The notes below the pieces were generated by a model that was given only the letters and a program-made list of their open reading frames with translations, was not told the DNA's origin and made no database searches. From Gibbsiella quercinecans (GTDB lineage Bacteria; Pseudomonadota; Gammaproteobacteria; Enterobacterales; Enterobacteriaceae), in contig NZ_CP014136.1 of the NCBI RefSeq assembly GCF_002291425.1, forward strand, positions 806,001-870,000: a stretch of DNA of 64,000 nucleotides, written 5' to 3'. The translations under genes and the position numbers were made by a program. Shown in pieces: positions 54,731 through 63,119 of this stretch; position 1 is the first letter of the stretch; every line of letters begins with the position of its first letter.

Positions 54731-56780
54731 GTTGCTCTCCCGTTTGCGGGGTGATAATCAGGTTGCCGAAGCGATCGACATTCACGTCCATCGCCGGCGG
54801 GATACAGGTCGTGCAATCATCCTGCGCCACAATCGCCGGGCCGCTGAAGCGATGGCCGGCGCGCAGCTCGCTGCGAGCTATCACATCAACCGGCCGCCAG
54901 TTGCCATCGAACCACGCCTCCACCCGGCGAAATACCGCAACCGGCTTCTCTGCCGGCGGCAACTGCGCCAACTGCGGCTTGGGCGTGGGGGAAGAAAGCA
55001 CCAATCGCAGATTGATCACCTGCACTGCCGCCTGCGGATCCTGGTGGCCGAACAGCCGTTCATGGCTGCGGTCAAACGCGGTGCGGATCGCCGCAATATC
55101 ACCCTGTTGGATCCAGGCGGCCTCCAGCGGGACGTCGATTTCGAACGACTGCCCGCGATAGCGCATCTCCGCCGAAAACTGCAGCGTCTGCGGTAGATCG
55201 TGGCCGTATTCCCGCACCAGCCAACTCTCAGCCTCCAGGCGTAACGCTTGCGCCTTGCTCGCCAAAGCCGGCAGGGTTTGCACATTCAGTTCGCAATAGA
55301 GCGTGCGAATAAAGTCATTTTTAATATCGGCGACCAGGCCGCCCAGCGCCGAAAGCACGCCGGGCGTCGGCGGCACCACCACCCCGCGCATATTCAACTC
55401 GCGCGCCAGAAAACACCCCATCATCGGCCCGGCGCCGCCAAAGGCGAGGAAATAAAACTCGCGCGGATCGATACCAAAGCGCGACACCAGCCCGCTGGTA
55501 TCGCTGTACATGCTGGAGATCGCCAGTGCGATGATGTTTTCCGCGGCCTCTTCCACACCAATCCCCAATGGATCGACCAGCGCTTTCACCGCCGCGCGCG
55601 CCGCCGCCACGTCAACCTGCACCGCGTTGTAGCCAAGATCGCCGTGGCCGATCAATCCGCAAACGGCAAAGGCATCGGTCACCGTGGCCGCCGTGCCGCC
55701 GCGCTGGAAGCACACCGGCCCCGGCAGCGAACCGGCGCTATCCGGCCCCACCTGCAAAACGCCCAGGCTATCCAGCCAAGCGATAGAACCGCCGCCCTGG
55801 CCCACCGACGTGACCGAAACCGACGGGATATAGATCGGGAACTCGCCAATGATCTCGCCGCTGCCATACTCCGGCTGCCCATTGATGATCACCGCCACAT
55901 CGGCACTGGTGCCGCCGATATCCAGGCTTAGCAACCGTGCAAAACCGCAGCGCTCGGCAATATAGCCAGCGCCAATCACGCCGGAAGCGGTGCCGGAGAG
56001 CACCATCTGCACGCATTCCGCCTTCGCCTGGTTAACCCCCATCACCCCGCCGTTGGATTTTGTGATGCGCGGCGGCACCGGCACCCCCATCTGCGCCAGC
56101 GCATGCTCAAATGCGCTAAGATAGTGGATCACTTTCGGTTGCACATACGCGTTAATCACCGCCGTGATGGTGCGTTCATATTCACGAATAATCGGCCAGA
56201 TCTGCGCCGAACAACTGGTCAGTAAATCCGGCGCCGCTTCGGCCACGATGGCGCGCACCTGCGCCTCATTGTCAGCATTGCGATAGCTGTGCAGCAGCGC
56301 AACCACGATCCCTTCACAGCCGGCGGCGCGGGCAGCATCGACCGCGGCAAGCACGCTTTGGCGATCCACCGCCTGCAACACATTGCCGTCGCGATCGGTG
56401 CGCTCAACGATCGGGAACACCCAATCGCGTGGGATCAATGGCGCGGCGCGGCGTGAGAACAGATCGTGAATATGGGGGATCTTCAGGCGGGCCAGTTCCA
56501 GCACGTCACAGAAACCGGCGGTGGCGAACAGCGCCAGGCGCACGCCCTTGCGCTGGATCACCGCGTTAACCCCCACCGTGGTGCCATGGGTGAAATAATG
56601 AATCTCTTGCGGTTGGATGCCGTCACGCTGGCGCAGTTGAGCCAGCCCGGTGGTAATTTCACTGCCCGGGCTATCGGGGCGCGATAACACTTTCAAGGTG
56701 CGCAGTGTATTGTCGCGCTCGTCCAGCACCGCAAAATCGGTGAACGAGCCGCCAATATCTACGCCAACGCGGTAGCTCAC
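54720..56780 (-). CDS. Hydantoinase A/oxoprolinase-family subunit (HyuA)
   Basis: This 686-residue ATP-binding subunit starts MSYRVGVDIGGSFTDFAVLD, the actin/ASKHA phosphate-1 motif. It also has THGTTVGVNAVIQRKGVRLAL, LLSLDIGGTSADVAVI and FGGAGPMMGCFLARELNMRG. It has the full length of N-methylhydantoinase A and bacterial 5-oxoprolinase A subunits. Its ATG overlaps the stop of the upstream GNAT gene by four bases and its end overlaps hyuB, making a tight three-gene unit. Confidence 0.9.
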   Translation of the reverse strand: MSYRVGVDIGGSFTDFAVLDERDNTLRTLKVLSRPDSPGSEITTGLAQLRQRDGIQPQEIHYFTHGTTVGVNAVIQRKGVRLALFATAGFCDVLELARLKIPHIHDLFSRRAAPLIPRDWVFPIVERTDRDGNVLQAVDRQSVLAAVDAARAAGCEGIVVALLHSYRNADNEAQVRAIVAEAAPDLLTSCSAQIWPIIREYERTITAVINAYVQPKVIHYLSAFEHALAQMGVPVPPRITKSNGGVMGVNQAKAECVQMVLSGTASGVIGAGYIAERCGFARLLSLDIGGTSADVAVIINGQPEYGSGEIIGEFPIYIPSVSVTSVGQGGGSIAWLDSLGVLQVGPDSAGSLPGPVCFQRGGTAATVTDAFAVCGLIGHGDLGYNAVQVDVAAARAAVKALVDPLGIGVEEAAENIIALAISSMYSDTSGLVSRFGIDPREFYFLAFGGAGPMMGCFLARELNMRGVVVPPTPGVLSALGGLVADIKNDFIRTLYCELNVQTLPALASKAQALRLEAESWLVREYGHDLPQTLQFSAEMRYRGQSFEIDVPLEAAWIQQGDIAAIRTAFDRSHERLFGHQDPQAAVQVINLRLVLSSPTPKPQLAQLPPAEKPVAVFRRVEAWFDGNWRPVDVIARSELRAGHRFSGPAIVAQDDCTTCIPPAMDVNVDRFGNLIITPQTGEQHGD

Positions 56781-57250
56781 GATAAACGCTCCTCTGTGGG
56801 TGGCATGGGCATGAACTCCATCAGGCGTTCAGGCTGGGAAACGGGTTGCCAGCCCGCACGGCGGTAGACCTCATGAGCGTCGGCGGTTGCCAATAGCCAG
56901 CGCTTCACGGTTTGCAACTCCGGATGTTGCGTCACCGCGGCGGCTAACCAACCGCCCAGGCCCTGGCCGCGATGCGGCCTGGCGATAATCACGTCAATCA
57001 GATAGGCAAACCGGGTGTAGTCGGTGATCAGGCGGCCAAAGCCAACCTGCTGGCGTTGGGCATACAGGCCGAAGGGCAAGGAACCGGCCAGCGAGCGCAA
57101 GGTCATCTCGCGTGGTTGGCCTTTGGCCCAGTAGCTATGCAGGGCGAGTTGCTCATGCACCCAATCCACATCCAGCAATTCGGGGGCAAAACTCAGCAGA
57201 TAACCGTTGCGCCGCCACTCGGCGGCTGCGGGTGAAATCGGGGTAAACAT
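56777..57250 (-). CDS. GNAT-family N-acetyltransferase
   Basis: This 157-residue protein has the GNAT acetyl-CoA site ARPHRGQGLGGWLAAAV (R/Q-x-x-G-x-G/A) in the middle. It is coupled to hyuA by an ATGA overlap, so it probably modifies a substrate or product of that pathway, for instance an amino group, but that is inference. The start ATG at 57250 has CAGGAG about 6 nt upstream. Confidence 0.85.
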   Translation of the reverse strand: MFTPISPAAAEWRRNGYLLSFAPELLDVDWVHEQLALHSYWAKGQPREMTLRSLAGSLPFGLYAQRQQVGFGRLITDYTRFAYLIDVIIARPHRGQGLGGWLAAAVTQHPELQTVKRWLLATADAHEVYRRAGWQPVSQPERLMEFMPMPPTEERLS

Positions 57251-57447
57251 GCTGACTCCTGGCGATTTTAACGGCAGATAACAGGAGTTTACCGCGTTCG
57301 TGCCAAGGGGATTTTCGTAGCAGGGGGCGCTAACAGCGTGTTTATAGGGAAATGCCGCGCGAAAAGAAATTTTCTGCTGCGGGCGCAGGGCATAGTGGGC
57401 CTATGTTCAAGCCCGATAACGCAGGGGACGGGCCTTGGGGGCACAGC

Positions 57448-57954
57448 CTAATACTCAACCGGCGAATGGCGGGCAATCAGCGAGCGCAGCGGCACGCTGC
57501 TGCGCAGGATCGGGGATTTGATCACGATGTAGCTGAAGTATTTGTCGATACCCACTTTGGCATCCAACAACCCTTCGATCACTTCCTGGTAATGTTCAAT
57601 GCTGCGGGTGATAAAACGCAGCAGATAGTCGTAGCCGCCGGTGATCAGATGGCACTCCATCAGCGTTTCCACCTCGCGGATGGCGCTCTCAAACTTCTGG
57701 AAATCTTCGCGCCGGTGGCCGGCGAGCGTCACTTCGGTAAATACCGTGACCGAGTCGGTAATCTTGGTGAGGTTGATATGGGCTTCATAGCCGTTGATAA
57801 AACCCGCGGCTTCAAGCCGCTTGACGCGTTGCAGGCAAGGGCTGGGGGAAAGCCCAACGGCATCGGCAAGGTTAACGTTGCTGATGCGGCCGTCTTTTTG
57901 CAACTGCACCAGAATGTTGATGTCGATACGGTCCAGTTTCATCAAGCCGTTCAT
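57448..57954 (-). CDS. Lrp/AsnC-family regulator
   Basis: This 168-residue protein has an N-terminal helix-turn-helix (LVQLQKDGRISNVNLADAVG, LSPSPCLQRVKRLEAAG) and a C-terminal RAM domain for amino-acid binding. AAGGGG precedes the ATG. Lrp-type proteins often sense the amino acid whose genes they adjoin; here both the class III aminotransferase and the hyu genes are candidates. An ERIC element separates it from the aminotransferase gene upstream. Confidence 0.9.
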   Translation of the reverse strand: MNGLMKLDRIDINILVQLQKDGRISNVNLADAVGLSPSPCLQRVKRLEAAGFINGYEAHINLTKITDSVTVFTEVTLAGHRREDFQKFESAIREVETLMECHLITGGYDYLLRFITRSIEHYQEVIEGLLDAKVGIDKYFSYIVIKSPILRSSVPLRSLIARHSPVEY

Positions 57955-57972
57955 AGCATCCCCTTATGTTAC

Positions 57973-58099
57973 TATACCCAAAATAATTCGAGTTGCAGGA
58001 AGGCGGCAACGCAGCGAATCCCCAGGAGCTTACTGAAGTAAGTGACTGGGGTGAGCGAGGAAAGCCAACACACCTGCAACTTGAAGTATGAAGGGTATA
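57973..58099. repeat. ERIC element (127 bp)
   Basis: It runs from TATACCCAAAATAATTCGAG to GAAGTATGAAGGGTATA. The core AATCCCCAGGAGCTTACTGA and AGTAAGTGACTGGGGTGAGCG is the classical ERIC centre. The length is exactly the 127 bp of the standard element. Confidence 0.95.
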
Positions 58100-58234
58100 A
58101 AATTACCGAACCGTCACGTGCACGCGCTCCCGATGGTATAGCATGCTTTCAGCCTGCGGCGCCAGCGTTTTACCCGCTCGCCCCATCGAGAGCCGCTGAA
58201 AAATAACCTTAGTAATATCAATAATAAAGGGGTA

Positions 58235-59554
58235 CTAGCCGAGCCGGCCGGTCGCACGCGCCATCGCAATATCAAAAATATGCAGCGCTTCTTCCAATTG
58301 TGAATCATTGGTAACCAACGGTGCCAGAAAGCGCACGGTATTGCGATGCAGGCCGCACTTGATCAGCAGTAGCCCTTCCTGGCAAGCGCAATCAAGGATC
58401 TTCTGCGTCAATGCCGCATCTGGCTTACCGGTGTCGAAATCCATTATTTCCACCGCCTGCATAAAACCGATCCCGCGCACTTCGCCGATACAGGCATATT
58501 TATCCGCCAGTTGCAGCAAACGGGCGTGCAAGCGTTCCCCCAATTGATTGGCGCGCGCCAACAGGTTGCCCTGCTCCATCAGATCAAGCACCGCCAGCGC
58601 AGCCGCACAGGCCAGCGCATTACCGCCGTAGGTGCCGCCCAGCCCGCCAGGCAATAGGGCGTCCATAATTGCCGCTTTGCCGACCACGCCGGAAATCGGC
58701 AGGCCGCCGCCCAGGCTTTTCGCCACGGTAACCAGATCCGGTACGATGCCGGTATGCTGGAAGCCGAACATTTTGCCGGTGCGGCCAAAGCCGGTTTGCA
58801 CTTCATCGCAAATCAGCACAATGCCATGGCGTTCAGCGATCGCACGCAGCGCCTGCATAAAGGCCGGCGGCGCCGGCAGGAAGCCCCCGTCGCCCTGCAC
58901 CGGTTCAATAATGATCGCCGCAACCCGCTCGGGCAGGATCTGTACCGCGAACAGGGTATCGAGCGCGTTTAAACAGTCCTGCTCGGAAATACCATAAAGC
59001 GGATTGGGGAACGGCACATGGAAAATATCGCTGGGGAATGGGCCGAAGTTCTGTTTATAAGGCTGGCTCATACCGGTCAGGGTGCAGCCTAATAAGGTTC
59101 GCCCATGAAAGGCGCCGTCAAAAGCAATAACGCCGGGGCGGTTGGTATAAGCGCGAGCAATTTTCACCGCATTTTCCACCGCCTCCGCACCGCTGGTGAA
59201 GAACACGCTTTTAAATGCCTCGCCCGCGCCAACCAGGCTATTCAGGCGCTTGGCCAGTTCGATATAACCTGGGTAAGCCGCCACCTGGAAACAGGCATGA
59301 GAAACCCGATGCAATTGCTCTGTCACCGCGGCAATCACCGCCGGGTGGCTGTGGCCGACGTTCAAAACGCCAATGCCGCCAACAAAATCCAAATAACGGT
59401 TGCCTTCCACATCCCAGACTTCAGCGCCTTTGCCCTTGGCAATGACCACCGGATGCGCCGTGACGATGCCGCGGGGAATATGTTCTTCACGCGCATCCAG
59501 GAATAACGCATTATCAGAAAATGTCTGCTGCTCTGTTGCCAATAAATTTTGCAT
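58235..59554 (-). CDS. Class III aminotransferase (GabT-like)
   Basis: This 439-residue PLP enzyme aligns with GabT/PuuE 4-aminobutyrate aminotransferases: WDVEGNRYLDFVGGIGVLN, TSGAEAVENAVKIARA, IIEPVQGDGG, CDEVQTGFGRTGKMF, and the PLP lysine in TVAKSLGGGLPISG. Substrate could be GABA or another omega-amino acid such as 5-aminovalerate or beta-alanine. It stands alone between two ERIC-type elements, upstream of the Lrp gene and on the same strand. Start ATG as given; a weak AGAG is upstream. Confidence 0.88.
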   Translation of the reverse strand: MQNLLATEQQTFSDNALFLDAREEHIPRGIVTAHPVVIAKGKGAEVWDVEGNRYLDFVGGIGVLNVGHSHPAVIAAVTEQLHRVSHACFQVAAYPGYIELAKRLNSLVGAGEAFKSVFFTSGAEAVENAVKIARAYTNRPGVIAFDGAFHGRTLLGCTLTGMSQPYKQNFGPFPSDIFHVPFPNPLYGISEQDCLNALDTLFAVQILPERVAAIIIEPVQGDGGFLPAPPAFMQALRAIAERHGIVLICDEVQTGFGRTGKMFGFQHTGIVPDLVTVAKSLGGGLPISGVVGKAAIMDALLPGGLGGTYGGNALACAAALAVLDLMEQGNLLARANQLGERLHARLLQLADKYACIGEVRGIGFMQAVEIMDFDTGKPDAALTQKILDCACQEGLLLIKCGLHRNTVRFLAPLVTNDSQLEEALHIFDIAMARATGRLG

Positions 59555-59943
59555 CTCTGTTCCTCATCGACGTGACGATAACAGGCCGCGCCGGGCAATA
59601 CGCCAGGCACACCCTCAGGTTGAAGTATCGCAATAAGCATTTTCACCGCGCTGCCGAAATAAACGGGCTAGCGGCATTTACTGTTGAAATACGGGTATAC
59701 CCTTCATACTTCAAGTTGCAGGTGTGTTGGCTTAGTTACTCGGCCCATCCCTGGGCCTCGCCCCTTCGGGGCCGCTGCCAACAGCGTTCAAATCTGCTCC
59801 CGGCAGATTTGTCGCTCACCGGAGGCTGGCCAGAGGCCAGGCAAATTCGTTCCTGACGAATTTGTCGCAGCAAAGCCGCCTTCCTGCTACTCGAATTATT
59901 TTGGGTATAAATCATCAGGCAAATATATTTTCACCGCCGGCAT
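59555..59943. other. Gap with an expanded ERIC-like element
   Basis: 389 bp without a gene. Most of it (59696-59909) is the expanded ERIC-like repeat; the left 140 bp should hold the aminotransferase promoter. Confidence 0.6.
59696..59909. repeat. ERIC-type ends around a different, hairpin-rich core (214 bp)
   Basis: The ends (TATACCCTTCATACTTCAAG and CGAATTATTTTGGGTATA) are ERIC ends in inverted orientation relative to the other copy. The classical CCCCAGGAGCTTAC centre is missing. In its place are several hairpins: AAATCTGC/GCAGATTT, AAATTCGT/ACGAATTT and CGGCCC-type GC stems. This gives 87 bp more than standard. Confidence 0.85.
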
Positions 59944-60870
59944 TCAATAGCCTTTCTGTTTATCGATCAGGCCGATCATCGGTTCGCCGCATTCAAAACG
60001 GCGGATATTCTCCAGCAGCGCCCGCACGGAGCTTTCTGGCTGGGTGGTGCTGGCGATATGCGGCGTCAACCAAATTGCGGGGTGCCGCCAAAAAGGGTGG
60101 TCGGCAGGCAGCGGCTCCGGTGCGGTCACATCCACCACTGCGGCGCTAAGCTGCTGCGCGTCAAGCGCCCGCAGCAAATCACCGTGATTAAGCTGCGCAC
60201 CACGCCCGGCCTGGACAAGGCTGGCGCCTTGCGGCAGTTGTGCAAACAACGCCTGGTTGAGGATGCCCCGCGTGCTGTCGGTTAACGGCAGCAGGCAGAT
60301 CAGGATATCGGTGCGCGCCAGAAAATCGCCGAGCTGTTCATCGCCGGCCCAGCAGGCCACGCCCGGCAGCGCTTTTGGGCTGAGGCTCCAGCCACCGCAC
60401 TCAAACCCCAACGACACCAGCGTATTCAGCACCGCCACGCCCAGCTCCCCCATCCCCATTACGCCGACGCGGCGGCGGGCGGCGGGCATAATCGGGTGTG
60501 CCTGCCAGCAGCCTTCACGCTGCTGGCGCAGGTAGCGCGGCATATCGCGATGCAGGCCCAGCACCGCAAAAGTGACGTATTCAACCATCCCCGCCGTCAG
60601 CCCCGGCTCCACCATACGCACCACCGGCAGCTCAGCCGGCAGGCTGGCATAGTCAAACTGATCGGCGCCCGCACCAACGGAAAACAGCACTTTCAAATTG
60701 GGGAACTGCTGCATGATGTTTTCCGGCGGTTGCCAGGCCACCAGATAATCCACCGCGTTGGCGTCGCCCACCTCCGGCCACAGGGAGAAACGCGCCTGCG
60801 GCCGCAGGCGGGCAATCACTTCCTGCCAGATGCGGCCGCGCTCCGGCGCCGATTTATAGACGATATTCAT
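59944..60870 (-). CDS. D-2-hydroxyacid dehydrogenase (GhrA-like)
   Basis: This 308-residue NAD(P)-dependent dehydrogenase resembles glyoxylate/hydroxypyruvate reductase A. It has the Rossmann motif GVMGMGELG and the catalytic arginine, glutamate and histidine in QAGRGAQL, TAPEPLP and TPHIAST, and ends DKQKGY as GhrA ends in RARGY. It probably reduces a 2-oxoacid formed by the neighbouring oxidase or aminotransferase. Its ATG overlaps the upstream GNAT stop by one base (TGATG). Confidence 0.88.
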   Translation of the reverse strand: MNIVYKSAPERGRIWQEVIARLRPQARFSLWPEVGDANAVDYLVAWQPPENIMQQFPNLKVLFSVGAGADQFDYASLPAELPVVRMVEPGLTAGMVEYVTFAVLGLHRDMPRYLRQQREGCWQAHPIMPAARRRVGVMGMGELGVAVLNTLVSLGFECGGWSLSPKALPGVACWAGDEQLGDFLARTDILICLLPLTDSTRGILNQALFAQLPQGASLVQAGRGAQLNHGDLLRALDAQQLSAAVVDVTAPEPLPADHPFWRHPAIWLTPHIASTTQPESSVRALLENIRRFECGEPMIGLIDKQKGY

Positions 60871-61712
60871 CAGGCCATCGCCTGGGTCATCAACCCGAAC
60901 GCCCGCATGCCGCCTGCTTCAGGCTGCCACGGCATTCCCTTCACCATAATGGTGGGCGCATCCACCGTTGCCATGCCCAGGCCGCTCAGCCAGTCGCCCA
61001 AGCCGTTGTCGGCATCGGTATCAATACGGACAAACTGCCCGTTCAGGCCGCTTAACAGCTGGCTGACCAGCACCCTGGCCACCGCCAGATCGCGGGCGAT
61101 CACCGGGCCGATCACGTAGCCATGGCCAAAGCGGCGCAGGCAGGCGAAACCTTCGATACCCGTCGTTTCCTCCAGCAACAGGATGCGCTCGGCGCTGTGC
61201 ATCAGGCAGGCAAACAGTTCAGGCCGGTGCTGGCCGTGCGCTTGTCGATCCAGCGCCACCAGTTGCGCGATATCCGCAGGAGCGGCGGTGCGCAGCCGTT
61301 GCCCGGCGGCCGGTGAGATCGGATCGACCGCCCCCAGCGCGCGGTTCTGGTGCTGTTCCACCCACCCGGTGGCGACAAACCCCAGTTTTTCATACAACCC
61401 ACGGCCGGCTTCGGTGGCATGCAGGCGCACGTTGCTGCCCGGCAGTTTATCCAGTGCCGCCAGCATCAGCTGCTTGCCGAAGCCCTGGCCCTGTGCTTCA
61501 TCGGCGACAATCACCAGCCCGAGCGTGGCGTATTCGCTGCCCCAGCGCCAGCACAGCGCCGTGCCCAACAACCGGCCAGCCTCAACGGCGGCCAGCCCTT
61601 CCCCCAGGCGTAGCGCCTGCTGCCAATCTTCACGACGGTGCGGCCATTGCAGGCGCTGGGTCAGCGCAAAAGCGGCATCCAGGTGGCTTTCATTCATTGG
61701 AACAATTTGCAT
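60870..61712 (-). CDS. GNAT-family acetyltransferase, two GNAT modules
   Basis: This 280-residue protein has an N-terminal GNAT module with the acetyl-CoA motif VADEAQGQGFGKQLMLAAL, then a second, degenerate GNAT-like half. The frame is open far upstream into the oxidoreductase gene; ATG at 61712 (MQIVPMNESH) is chosen because GAAGGG lies 6 nt before it and the gene then begins 14 nt after the FAD enzyme's stop. It is coupled to the dehydrogenase downstream. Confidence 0.82.
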   Translation of the reverse strand: MQIVPMNESHLDAAFALTQRLQWPHRREDWQQALRLGEGLAAVEAGRLLGTALCWRWGSEYATLGLVIVADEAQGQGFGKQLMLAALDKLPGSNVRLHATEAGRGLYEKLGFVATGWVEQHQNRALGAVDPISPAAGQRLRTAAPADIAQLVALDRQAHGQHRPELFACLMHSAERILLLEETTGIEGFACLRRFGHGYVIGPVIARDLAVARVLVSQLLSGLNGQFVRIDTDADNGLGDWLSGLGMATVDAPTIMVKGMPWQPEAGGMRAFGLMTQAMA

Positions 61713-61726
61713 ATCCATCCCTTCTT

Positions 61727-63058
61727 TTACATCATGCCCGGCGTATCCAGGCCGCTGCCGTCCACCAGCCGCGCGTAGCGGAACGGGGTGGGATCGACAA
61801 TCGGCTGGGCATCGGTCGCCAAGTCCGCGGCCAAACGCCCGGCGCCGGGGCCAATACCAAAACCATGTCCGCTGTACCCGGCCGAGAGCACTAGCCCCGG
61901 CAGTTTTTCCACCGTGGAAATCACCGGCACCGCGTCCGGCGTGCTGTCGATCATGCCGCCCCATGCCTGTTCCAGGCGGATATTCGCCAGCGCCGGATAT
62001 TCTTTACGCATCGCCGCCAGCCCCTCTTCCACCATTGCCATATCGGCGGCAGGATCGAGAATACGGATTTTTTCAAACGGCGACAGACCGTCAAACTGCC
62101 AGCGCGCCGGGGATTCCGGCCCGTTGAGGAATGGCCCGATGCCCAAATTGATTTTCAGGTTCTTGCGCCGCGATTTGAAGGTCGGGTAGAACTGGCGGGC
62201 GTAGCGTAGCCCCTGCACGCCGGGTTCCAGGCGGCCCCGGCCGGAAACCGACACCGTGTAGCTGCCGTCCAACTGTGGGCGGCAGGCAAACGACGGGGTA
62301 TAAAGCGGCGCAGCGATAGCCTGCGCGATTGGCGCGGTGCGAAAGGCGGTGCCGATAACGTTGCCCAGCGGCAAATCAATGCCGTGGCGGCGGCAGAACA
62401 TTGAAGTCCAGGCGCCGCCGGCGCAGATCACGCGGCTGGTTTTTATCAACCCACGCTCGGTCACCACCCCGCTGACGCGCCCGGCGGAAATGTCCAGCCC
62501 GCGCACCGCGCACTGCTGGAAGATGCTCGCCCCCAGGCGCTGGGCGGCAATCGCCAGCCCGGCAGAGGCCAGCGCCGGTTCGGCGTGCCCATCGGTCGGC
62601 GAAGACACGCCCCCCAGCCAGTTGCTGGTGCTGCCCGCCGTCATCGCCTTGGCCTGCTGCGCGTTTAAAATATCGCTGCGCACGCCATAGGCTTTGGCCA
62701 TTTTGCCCCAGTTATCCCAGGCGTCGATCTCGCTCTGATCGCCGGTGGCATAGACCAGGCCGGTACGGCGAAAACCAAGCTCTTCGCCGGTTTCCTTGCC
62801 TAACGCCTCCCAGCGTTGCAGTGCATAAATGATCAGCGGCAGTTCGCGCTCATCACGGTTTTGCTGGCGGCACCAGCCCCAGTTGCGGCTGGATTGTTCG
62901 CCGCCCACCAGCCCCTTCTCCACCAGCGCAACGCTGACGCCCTTCTTCGCCAACTCATACGCGGCGGCCGTTCCGGCAATCCCGGCGCCAATCACCACCA
63001 CATCTGCCGCTTCCGGAAAATACCGGCTGTCCTGTACGTATCGAATAGGTGCTGGCAT
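61727..63058 (-). CDS. FAD-dependent amine/amino-acid oxidoreductase (DadA-like)
   Basis: This 443-residue DAO-family protein has the FAD motif VVVIGAGIAGTAAAYELAKK near residue 20, then SSRNWGWCRQQNRDERELPL, and the C-terminal FAD contact GYSGHGFGIGPGAGRLAADL. Family members oxidise secondary amines or D-amino acids (sarcosine oxidase, DadA, opine oxidase subunits, PuuB). It follows the peptide-type ABC genes by 61 bp and begins the FAD-GNAT-dehydrogenase unit, so it likely acts on the imported compound. Confidence 0.88.
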   Translation of the reverse strand: MPAPIRYVQDSRYFPEAADVVVIGAGIAGTAAAYELAKKGVSVALVEKGLVGGEQSSRNWGWCRQQNRDERELPLIIYALQRWEALGKETGEELGFRRTGLVYATGDQSEIDAWDNWGKMAKAYGVRSDILNAQQAKAMTAGSTSNWLGGVSSPTDGHAEPALASAGLAIAAQRLGASIFQQCAVRGLDISAGRVSGVVTERGLIKTSRVICAGGAWTSMFCRRHGIDLPLGNVIGTAFRTAPIAQAIAAPLYTPSFACRPQLDGSYTVSVSGRGRLEPGVQGLRYARQFYPTFKSRRKNLKINLGIGPFLNGPESPARWQFDGLSPFEKIRILDPAADMAMVEEGLAAMRKEYPALANIRLEQAWGGMIDSTPDAVPVISTVEKLPGLVLSAGYSGHGFGIGPGAGRLAADLATDAQPIVDPTPFRYARLVDGSGLDTPGMM

Positions 63059-63119
63059 CGCTGTATTACTCCGTTGTTTTCATTGTTTTATTGGCCGTTC
63101 GCCAAGGTGCTATCGCACG

